A DNA stretch of 21,232 bases from CAZAKZ01 sp964485695. GTDB taxonomy: Bacteria > Planctomycetota > JAFGQW01. The notes beneath the pieces were generated by a model. That model saw nothing but the letters and a program-made list of their open reading frames with translations. It was not told the origin of the DNA and did no database searches. Positions 15,774 through 21,232 of the stretch are shown piece after piece; the first letter of the stretch is position 1; the number at the start of each line of letters is the position of its first letter. The stretch spans positions 1 through 21,232 of the forward strand of contig CAZAKZ010000102.1 in NCBI GenBank assembly GCA_964485695.1. Reading direction: 5' to 3'. The translations under genes and the position numbers were made by a program.

Positions 15774-16237
15774 TTCATCGCCATCTCCGGATCCCGCCCG
15801 GCATGGCGGCAGAGGCGCTGCCCGCCGCAGCCCTCGTGGATATCCTCGAGCAAGGCGATCTGGACGACTGGCAGCCCATTGCCGCAGCCGTGGCCCGCGA
15901 TCCCGGAGGCGCCCTCGCCGAGAAGGTCATGCGCCTCGTGGATGCGTACCCCGCGTACGGCACCTCGCCCCTCTGGCGGGCGTGGATCGACCGGTGCCGG
16001 GCCCGGACCCGGCCGCGACCTGCCCGCCTTGCGGCGCTTCGACAGCGAGCCGGGCTCACGCAGGCAGAGCTCGCGAGCCGACTCTCCATGTCCCAGTCGG
16101 ATCTCTCAAAGCTCGAGCGCCGCCGGGACGTCCGCCTCTCGACGCTCCGGGCCTACGCCGCGGCGCTCGGGGGTCGTGTCCGGGTTGTCGTCGAAATAGG
16201 CGGCGCCGCCTGGGAGGTCCGGCTGGACGGCCCTTGA
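15770..16237 (+). CDS. XRE-family helix-turn-helix protein (probable antitoxin/repressor)
   Basis: TTG at 15770 is the start: GGAGG lies 7 nt upstream and TTGA overlaps the toxin stop codon. The 155-residue protein has an alpha-helical N-terminal part (about 15-75, 'DILEQGDLDDWQPIAAAVARDP') and an XRE DNA-binding domain (about 87-135: 'LAALRQRAGLTQAELASRLS', 'SDLSKLERR', 'LRAYAAALGG'). Antitoxins of AbiEii-like toxins usually come first in the operon, so this order is reversed. It would bind the GTGA-TATA-TCAC palindrome before the toxin gene, which is inferred. It ends exactly at repeat locus 4. Confidence 0.8.
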   Translation: MIHRHLRIPPGMAAEALPAAALVDILEQGDLDDWQPIAAAVARDPGGALAEKVMRLVDAYPAYGTSPLWRAWIDRCRARTRPRPARLAALRQRAGLTQAELASRLSMSQSDLSKLERRRDVRLSTLRAYAAALGGRVRVVVEIGGAAWEVRLDGP

Positions 16238-16286
16238 GCCCAAAGGCGGAAGATGTCCTGATTCAGGAAAGAATTCACGCCTGGGC
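16238..16286. repeat. Nested-palindrome repeat, locus 4 (one unit)
   Basis: Outer arms GCCCAAAGGCG and CGCCTGGGC enclose ATGTCCTGATTCAGGA. The arms differ in sequence from other loci but remain self-complementary, a compensatory pattern. It starts at the base after the XRE stop codon and lies 45 bp before the broken RAYT gene. Confidence 0.75.
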
Positions 16287-16331
16287 CAAAAAAGTTCGAA
16301 ACGGATCGGCCTGCAGACCGACTCCGCAGGC

Positions 16332-17152
16332 ATGAGCCTCTACCCTGTCCCCCACTACGCCGCCCACACGCTTAGGGGCGTGCCCTCGATCTGCAGGGGC
16401 GAGGCCGCGGCCTGGCTCTGGACGCACCTGCGCCGCGGATTTCCGGGCGCGTTCGGCGCTGTCCTGATGCCCGACCACCTCCACGTGATACCGATGGTTC
16501 GCGACGAGGCCCGCGCGCGCCGCCGCCTCTCCGATGTCCTGGGCCACTTCACCCGCAACTTCGGCCGCGGGCAGAGCGTGTGGCGACCCGTGGACGAGCC
16601 GATCCCGGTGCGGGATCCCAGGATGCTCGCCCGGTCCGTGCGGTACGTGTCCAACAACCCGTGTCGCGAGCACCTGACCCGGGATCCGCTCGCCTGGGAC
16701 TTTACCACCCATTGCGACGTCATGGGCGCCATCGCAGATCCCTGGGTCACGCCCGAGGCCCTGGCCCACGCCCTGGAGTGGCCGCTCCAGGGATTCAGGA
16801 GCGGTTCCACGCCTACGTGTCAAAGGATTCGAGCGTGGACGTGCGCGGCACACCCCCGCCGCGGCCCGCGACGCCGGTCGAGCTCGCCGAGATTCCGATC
16901 CGGAACCTGATCCGGGCCGTGGCCTCGTGCACCCGCACGCGGCCCGAGGACGTGACGCATCCGGGCCTGCCCAGGACACTGCTGGTGCATCTGGCCCTGG
17001 CCCTGGGCTGGCGCGACCGGCGCCTCCTCGCCCGGGCGATCCGGACCACCGAGCGCACCGTGAACCGCATCGCGGCCACGCCCCTGGATGGCCAGGTGCT
17101 CCAGGCCGCCCTCCTGTGCGCCGGGGATACCCGCCTGCAGGTCCACGAGTGA
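16332..17152 (+). pseudogene. Second RAYT transposase, broken by a frameshift
   Basis: The first part (16332 to about 16798) encodes 'LWTHLRRGFPGAFGAVLMPDHLHVI' with the HUH pair and 'RSVRYVSNNPCREH'. The rest, from about 16799 in a frame shifted by one base, encodes 'ERFHAYVSKDSSVDVRGTPPPRP' and the C-terminal helix-turn-helix-like region. Comparison with the intact RAYT at 3050-3892 ('GFRDRFHAYVTKDPSVDLRGTPPPRP') shows one base missing near 16798-16801. All other features are intact, so the break is recent, or it is a sequencing error. The second frame stops in repeat locus 5. Repeat loci 4 and 5 flank the gene, as expected for a RAYT with its own repeats. Confidence 0.85.
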
Positions 17153-17240
17153 TGCATGTCCTGGATCAGGACATCTTCCGGGCGTGGGGAGCCCCACGAG
17201 CTGAAAATGTCCTGATTCAGGACGTGGATCCCTCGTGGGG
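17144..17240. repeat. Nested-palindrome repeat, locus 5 (two units)
   Basis: Unit 1: CCACGAG, core ATGTCCTGGATCAGGACAT, then GGCGTGGGG. Unit 2: CCCCACGAG, core ATGTCCTGATTCAGGAC, then CTCGTGGGG (17232-17240). This is the best-preserved two-unit copy. The stop codon of the second RAYT frame is inside unit 1. Confidence 0.9.
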
Positions 17241-17345
17241 AATTCAGCCCGCTTGCACGTGGATCCGAAACACGGTACCATCGGATACGGTCGTCATCCC
17301 GGATTTCTCAGTGACCGGCACGAACTGCTTGGACGATTGAAAACC

Positions 17346-17819
17346 ATGAAGGCCACCGTCTACCTCGAAACCAGCATCATCGGCTACTTGACTTCACGGC
17401 CAAGTCGCGATCTGGTCACGGCAGCAAACCAGCAGATCACCCGAGAATGGTGGGAGGATCACCGCAACAAGTTCGATACTTTCATTTCCCAGTTCGTGAT
17501 CGATGAGTGCGGAGAAGGAGACGCTGGCGCGGCCAAGGAACGAATGGACGTACTGGCCAACTTGCCCCTACTCGATGTAACCGAAGAGGTTGAGACATTT
17601 GCCGAGGAACTGGTCAGGAAGATCCCCCTGCCGGAAAAGGCAGAAGTGGATGCCTTGCACATCGCGGTTGCGACCGTAGGCGGGGTGGATTACCTCTTGA
17701 CCTGGAACTGTACTCACATCGCCAATGCGGCCTTGCGTCCCCGCATCGAAGCGGTTTGTCGATCCCTGGGCTGCGAACCGCCGACGATCTGCACACCCCA
17801 GGAACTGATGGAGACCTGA
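17346..17819 (+). CDS. PIN-domain ribonuclease (VapC-like toxin)
   Basis: PIN nucleases cut RNA with a metal-binding acidic cluster. The 157-residue protein has 'VYLETSIIGYLTSRPS' with E8 in place of the usual first Asp, E54 in 'VIDECGEGD', 'VDALHIAVATVGGVDYLLTWN' with D102 and D115, and 'HIANAALR'. These are the conserved positions of the family. Start ATG 17346 gives the standard N-terminus; ribosome-binding signals are poor, and the longer frame from 17235 begins at the edge of repeat locus 5 and is rejected. Its base composition is less GC-rich than its neighbours, consistent with recent transfer. The next gene starts 4 nt after its stop. Confidence 0.85.
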   Translation: MKATVYLETSIIGYLTSRPSRDLVTAANQQITREWWEDHRNKFDTFISQFVIDECGEGDAGAAKERMDVLANLPLLDVTEEVETFAEELVRKIPLPEKAEVDALHIAVATVGGVDYLLTWNCTHIANAALRPRIEAVCRSLGCEPPTICTPQELMET

Positions 17820-17823
17820 AGCC

Positions 17824-18003
17824 ATGCGCCGCGATCCTGTGGTCCAGGAAGTCCGTCGCCACCGCGAACGCTACGCGGCCCGGTTCAATAACGACATCAA
17901 GGCCATTTGCCGCGCAGCGCGCGAGAAACAGAAGGAAAGCGGCCGGGTGATCGTTTCGCGGTCGCCGAGGCCAGCGGCAAGACCTTCGACTACCGGACGG
18001 TAA
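17824..18003 (+). CDS. Small partner of the PIN protein (probable antitoxin)
   Basis: A 59-residue basic protein beginning MRRDPVVQEVRRHRERYAARF. I remember short proteins of the pattern (N/S)RDP(I/V)VEEVRxxRExxAxxFN downstream of PIN genes of this subgroup, and 'NNDIKAICRAAREKQKESGR' fits the rest. GGAG lies 10 nt before the ATG, in the last codons of the PIN gene. The antitoxin role is inferred from the pairing. The last dozen residues (after 'VIVSRSP') look random, so a late frameshift is possible. Confidence 0.65.
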   Translation: MRRDPVVQEVRRHRERYAARFNNDIKAICRAAREKQKESGRVIVSRSPRPAARPSTTGR

Positions 18004-18030
18004 CGATTTCCTCGACCCTATTCCACCAGG

Positions 18031-18077
18031 TCCACGTGTGATGCATGTCCTGGATCAGGACGTGGATTCCTCGTGGG
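18031..18077. repeat. Nested-palindrome repeat, locus 6 (one unit)
   Basis: CCACGTG (18032-18038), core TGTCCTGGATCAGGAC, then CTCGTGGG (18070-18077). The stretch TGATGCATGTCCTGGATCAGG is the same as in locus 5. It is the right end of the array and contains the last codons and stop of ispF. Confidence 0.85.
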
Positions 18078-18549
18078 CCTCCACCAGCGCCACCGCGTAC
18101 GCGGCCACGGCCTCGCCCTGGCCCACGGCGCCGATGCCCTCCAGGGTCTTGGCCTTCACTCCCACCCGGTCCACGTCCAGGCCCAGGAGGGCGGCCAGGC
18201 GCTGGCGCATCTCCATCTTGTGCGGCCCCAGGCGCGGCCGCTCCAGCAGGATCACCGTGTCCACGCTCACCACCCGGAGCCCCTTCTTGTGCACCCGCTC
18301 CAGCACGTCCAGGAGGAACTCCCGGCTGGCCCGGCCCTGGTTCTCGGGGTCCCGGTCGTCGAACAGGTCGCCGATGTCCCCCATGCCGGCCGCGCCCAGC
18401 ACCGCGTCGGTGACGGCGTGGAGCACCACGTCGCCGTCCGAGTGGCCCACGGGCCCGCTCTCGTGGGGGATGCGCATGCCCCCCAGCATGAAGAGCCGCC
18501 CCGACTCCAGGCGGTGCACATCGTATCCCAGGCCCACGCGAGCGCTCAT
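18055..18549 (-). CDS. ispF: 2-C-methyl-D-erythritol 2,4-cyclodiphosphate synthase
   Basis: IspF closes the cyclodiphosphate ring in the non-mevalonate (MEP) isoprenoid pathway. The 164-residue protein has the zinc ligands D10, H12 and H44 in 'GYDVHRL' and 'GHSDGDVVLHAVTDAVLGAAGMGDIGDLFDD', and 'EGIGAVGQGEAVAAYAVALVE' at the end. The start overlaps the ispD stop as ATGA, so they are one operon. The C-terminal residues after 'ALVEA' (HEESTS) and the stop codon are encoded inside repeat locus 6, a few residues longer than the E. coli protein. Confidence 0.98.
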   Translation of the reverse strand: MSARVGLGYDVHRLESGRLFMLGGMRIPHESGPVGHSDGDVVLHAVTDAVLGAAGMGDIGDLFDDRDPENQGRASREFLLDVLERVHKKGLRVVSVDTVILLERPRLGPHKMEMRQRLAALLGLDVDRVGVKAKTLEGIGAVGQGEAVAAYAVALVEAHEESTS

Positions 18550-19202
18550 GGTTTGTCTCCTTGCTCGAACGCCCGGGCCAGGTCCAGGTCCTCGGGCGTG
18601 GTGATCTTCAGGTTGAATGCGCTGCCGGCCACGGTGTGCACGGCCTCGCCCAGGGACTCCACCATGGCCGCCTCGTCCGTGAAGGTGGCGTCCCCGGCCG
18701 CGGTCATGGCCCGCTCCAGCACTGCCCGGTGAAATCCCTGCGGCGTCTGGGCGAGACAGAGCCCTGCCCGCGGCACGGTGCGCACCACCCGGCCCCGGTC
18801 ATCGACCTCCTTCACAGTGGAAGAGATCTCCACCACCGGCACCACTGCGGGGTGGTCTTGGAGGGCGTCCAGCACGGCCTGCACCAGGCGCGCAGAAACC
18901 AGCGGCCGGGCCGCGTCGTGCACCAGCACCCGGGTCACGCCCTCGGGCAGCGCGGTCAGACCGGCCCGCACCGAGTCCTGGCGCCTTGCCCCGCCCGCGA
19001 CCACCACGGCCCCGGGCACCAGGGCGCCGAACTCCGGCTCCATCCCCGCCGGCGCCACCACCACCACCACCCGGCCCCGGAAGGGCGAACACGCCCGGAC
19101 CAGCACCGGCACGCCGCAGAGGTCCTCGAGCACCTTGGGCCCCCCCGGCCCGAACCGGACCCCGCGGCCGCCGGCCACGATGATGGCAGCTGTATCTTCC
19201 AT
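18546..19202 (-). CDS. ispD: 2-C-methyl-D-erythritol 4-phosphate cytidylyltransferase
   Basis: IspD adds CMP to methylerythritol 4-phosphate, two steps before IspF. The 218-residue protein shows the nucleotide-binding start 'IIVAGGRGVRFGPGGPK' with R16 and K23, then 'VHDAARPLV', 'AQTPQGF', 'TDEAAMVE' and 'NLKITTPEDL', the full set of family motifs. The first motif is slightly unusual (VAGGRG rather than AAGxGxR). The start at 19202 lacks a ribosome-binding site but follows a promoter closely. It overlaps ispF by 4 nt. Confidence 0.97.
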   Translation of the reverse strand: MEDTAAIIVAGGRGVRFGPGGPKVLEDLCGVPVLVRACSPFRGRVVVVVAPAGMEPEFGALVPGAVVVAGGARRQDSVRAGLTALPEGVTRVLVHDAARPLVSARLVQAVLDALQDHPAVVPVVEISSTVKEVDDRGRVVRTVPRAGLCLAQTPQGFHRAVLERAMTAAGDATFTDEAAMVESLGEAVHTVAGSAFNLKITTPEDLDLARAFEQGDKP

Positions 19203-19211
19203 GGTGTGCGG

Positions 19212-19240
19212 ATCCTATCGCAAAGCGGTGGTAGCGACAA
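19212..19240 (-). promoter_or_regulatory. Promoter for ispD-ispF
   Basis: On the minus strand TTGTCG (19240-19235) and TAGGAT (19217-19212) are exactly 17 nt apart, with 4 of 6 matches each. The start would fall near 19205, 2-3 nt before the ispD ATG. Confidence 0.45.
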
Positions 19241-19270
19241 TAAACCTTTCCCCTGCCCTGAGACCCGGAC

Positions 19271-19276
19271 TACAAT
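19271..19276 (+). promoter_or_regulatory. -10 element for speA
   Basis: TACAAT (5 of 6 matches) ends 7 nt before the speA ATG. The -35 region (TTTCCC, 19247-19252) is weak. No ribosome-binding site is present, so a leaderless mRNA is suggested. Confidence 0.4.
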
Positions 19277-19283
19277 CGTCCGC

Positions 19284-21176
19284 ATGGGTGAATGGACCGC
19301 TGAATCGAGCTGTGAGCTCTACCACATCCCCACCTGGGGGGCCGGCTACTTCTCCGTCAGCGACCGCGGCCACCTGGTGGTGACCCCCGCGGGCCCGGAC
19401 GGCCCCGAGGTGGATCTGCCCGACCTGGTGGAAGACCTGAGGAAGCGCGGCCTGGACCTGCCGCTGCTCATCCGGTTCAGCGACATCCTGGCCTGCCGCC
19501 TCCGGGACCTGACCGCCTGCTTTGCGGCCGCGGCCGGGGAATACGGCTTTACGGGCGGCTACCAGCCCGTCTACCCCATCAAGGTGAACCAGCAGCGCCA
19601 CGTGGTGGAGGAGCTCATCCACTACGGCCGGGAGTGCCACCTCGGCCTCGAGGCCGGGTCCAAGCCCGAGCTCCTGGTGGCCCTGGCCCTGCTCGAGGAC
19701 GCCGAGGCCCCCATCATCCTGAACGGCTACAAGGACGAGCCCTACATCGAGACCGCGTGCCTGGCCCAGAAGCTGGGCCGCACCCCGGTGCTGGTCATCG
19801 ACCGGCAGCAGGAGCTGGACACCATCCTCACGGTCTCGGAGCGCCTCGGGGTGCGGCCGCACCTGGGCGTGCGCGCCAAGCTCACGGCCCGGGGCGCGGG
19901 CAAGTGGATGGCCACCACGGGCGACCGCTCCAAGTTCGGGCTCACGGCCGCGGAGCTGGTGGGCGTGGTGAAACGCCTCGAGGCCCGCGGCATGCTCGAC
20001 TGCCTGGAGCTGCTGCACTTCCACATCGGCTCCCAGATCTCGGCCATCCGCGCCGTGAAGGACGCCCTGCGCGAGGCCAGCCGCATCTTCGTGGAGCTCC
20101 AGGGCATGGGTGCCAGGCTGAAGTACTTCGACGTCGGCGGCGGCCTGGCCGTGGACTACGACGGCTCCAGCACCGACTTCGCCTCCTCGGCCAACTACTC
20201 CATGCAGGAATACGCCAACGACGTGGTGGCCGCCGTGGCCGAGGCGTGCAACGACCGGGACACGCCCCACCCGATCCTGCTCAGCGAATCGGGCCGGGCC
20301 CTGGTGGCCCACCAGTCCATGCTGGTGTTTGATGTTCTCGGCGTGGACCGCATGATCCAGGACGAGGACACCGTTCCAGCCGACAAAGACGAAGCCCCGA
20401 TCCTCAAGGACTTCCACGCCGTGCTGGAGACCCTCACCGCCGACAACGTCCAGGAGTCCTACCACGACGCCCTCCAGTGCCGCGAGGAGGCCGTGAGCCT
20501 GTTCAACCTGGGCTACCTGGACCTGAACGGCCGCGCCCGGGCCGAGCACCTCTTCCGCGCCTGCCTGGCCCGGGTCCTCAAGACCCTGGGCGGCCTGGAC
20601 CACGTCCCCGAGGAGCTCGAGGGCCTGGAGGAGAAGCTGAGCGACACGTATCACTGCAACTTCTCGGTGTTCCAATCCGTGCCCGACCACTGGGCCGTGG
20701 GGCAGTTGTTTCCCACGCTGCCCATCCACCGCCTGGACGAGGAGCCCACGCGCCGGGGCGTGCTGGCCGATCTCACCTGCGACAGCGACGGAAGGGTGGA
20801 CCGGTTCATCGAAATCCGCGACGAGAAGCACACCCTGGAGCTCCACCCCCTGAAGGACGGGGAGAACTACTACCTGGCTATGTTCCTCCTGGGGGCGTAC
20901 CAGGAGATCCTGGGCGATCTGCACAATCTGTTCGGCGACACCAACGCGGTCCACGTGGTGCTGGACGACGACGGCTGCAGCATCCAGCACGTAGTGGAGG
21001 GCGACAGCATCACCGAGGTGCTTGAGTACGTGCAGTACGAACCGGCGGGTTTGATATCTAAGCTACGGGTGACGGCCGAGAAGGCGTGTCGTGCGGGGAG
21101 GATCAGCCTGGAGGAATCGGCGAGTTTGCTGCGGGCGTACAGGGAGGGATTGAACGGGTCTACCTATCTGGAGTGA
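19284..21176 (+). CDS. speA: Biosynthetic arginine decarboxylase
   Basis: SpeA decarboxylates arginine to agmatine, the entry to putrescine and spermidine synthesis, using pyridoxal phosphate. The 630-residue protein has the PLP lysine K100 in 'YQPVYPIKVNQQ', 'LHFHIGSQ' (H247 in the stacking position), 'FDVGGGLAVDYDGS', the phosphate/substrate region 'LLSESGRALVAHQS' and the catalytic cysteine C499 in 'LTCDSDGR'. Length is near the E. coli enzyme (658). Start ATG 19284 gives the family-like N-terminus; the long in-frame extension upstream is antisense to ispD and is rejected. It is divergent from ispD with an 81-bp gap. The C-terminus is complete in the window. Confidence 0.97.
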   Translation: MGEWTAESSCELYHIPTWGAGYFSVSDRGHLVVTPAGPDGPEVDLPDLVEDLRKRGLDLPLLIRFSDILACRLRDLTACFAAAAGEYGFTGGYQPVYPIKVNQQRHVVEELIHYGRECHLGLEAGSKPELLVALALLEDAEAPIILNGYKDEPYIETACLAQKLGRTPVLVIDRQQELDTILTVSERLGVRPHLGVRAKLTARGAGKWMATTGDRSKFGLTAAELVGVVKRLEARGMLDCLELLHFHIGSQISAIRAVKDALREASRIFVELQGMGARLKYFDVGGGLAVDYDGSSTDFASSANYSMQEYANDVVAAVAEACNDRDTPHPILLSESGRALVAHQSMLVFDVLGVDRMIQDEDTVPADKDEAPILKDFHAVLETLTADNVQESYHDALQCREEAVSLFNLGYLDLNGRARAEHLFRACLARVLKTLGGLDHVPEELEGLEEKLSDTYHCNFSVFQSVPDHWAVGQLFPTLPIHRLDEEPTRRGVLADLTCDSDGRVDRFIEIRDEKHTLELHPLKDGENYYLAMFLLGAYQEILGDLHNLFGDTNAVHVVLDDDGCSIQHVVEGDSITEVLEYVQYEPAGLISKLRVTAEKACRAGRISLEESASLLRAYREGLNGSTYLE

Positions 21177-21232
21177 GGGCTAAATAGCCGGTCTTGATTC
21201 CTAGCACTCCATAAGTGATTCGAACAACTACG

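Noticed and set aside
16790..16805. Programmed frameshift in the second RAYT
   Set aside because: No slippery heptamer is present at the junction; a simple one-base loss explains it.
13331..18077. CRISPR array
   Set aside because: The repeats are few, unevenly spaced by gene-sized cassettes, and no cas genes are present.
18561..19283. The 241-codon in-frame extension before speA
   Set aside because: It is antisense to ispD and has no similarity to SpeA N-termini; ATG 19284 gives the expected protein.
19215..20990. A 591-codon minus-strand ORF opposite speA
   Set aside because: Shadow of speA, with no motifs of its own.

Overview
The window is about 21 kb of GC-rich bacterial chromosome. 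The gene set looks like a Gram-negative, anaerobe-type lineage: IF-3, a Met8-type siroheme enzyme, a two-cluster ferredoxin of the kind found in sulfate- and metal-reducing bacteria, IspD/IspF, SpeA and an MsbA-like exporter. I infer a deltaproteobacterial (Desulfobacterota or Myxococcota grade) genome from the character of the proteins. This is not proven, and no 16S or other phylogenetic marker was compared.

Layout. 1-1753: infC (IF-3), probably starting at a CTG codon, converges on a siroheme synthase. A 162-bp fold-back element lies between them and supplies the siroheme gene's stop codon. 1813-2771: a divergent ferredoxin with a triplicated 21-residue repeat, preceded by an FNR/HcpR-like palindrome. 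2794-4024: an intact REP-associated tyrosine transposase (RAYT) with its own REP repeats on both sides. 4048-9004 (minus strand): tRNA-Gly(CCC), a lipoprotein with a degenerate LytM domain, rnc (RNase III) and mfd, read in that order. A perfect 22-bp hairpin follows the tRNA. 9076-10080: a multi-pass membrane protein of unknown function. 10081-10235 is a convergent gap in which I see nothing. 10236-13278 (minus): a glycosyltransferase and an MsbA-like ABC exporter, overlapping by 14 nt, probably for envelope polysaccharide or glycolipid.

13331-18077 is the most unusual part. Five small gene cassettes sit between six copies of one nested-palindrome repeat: an AbrB-like protein with a retropepsin-like protease; an FmdB zinc-ribbon protein; an AbiEii-like nucleotidyltransferase with an XRE regulator; a frameshifted RAYT; and a PIN nuclease with a small partner. 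Three of the five look like toxin-antitoxin modules. The array fills the space between the envelope operon and ispF, and the last repeat forms the 3' end of ispF.

18055-21176: ispF and ispD (minus, overlapping ATGA) make isoprenoid precursors. The divergent speA makes agmatine for polyamines. Several genes (mfd, ispD, speA, the nucleotidyltransferase) have a -10-like box only 6-9 nt before the start codon and no Shine-Dalgarno site, which suggests leaderless or near-leaderless mRNAs. 21177-21232 holds nothing recognisable.
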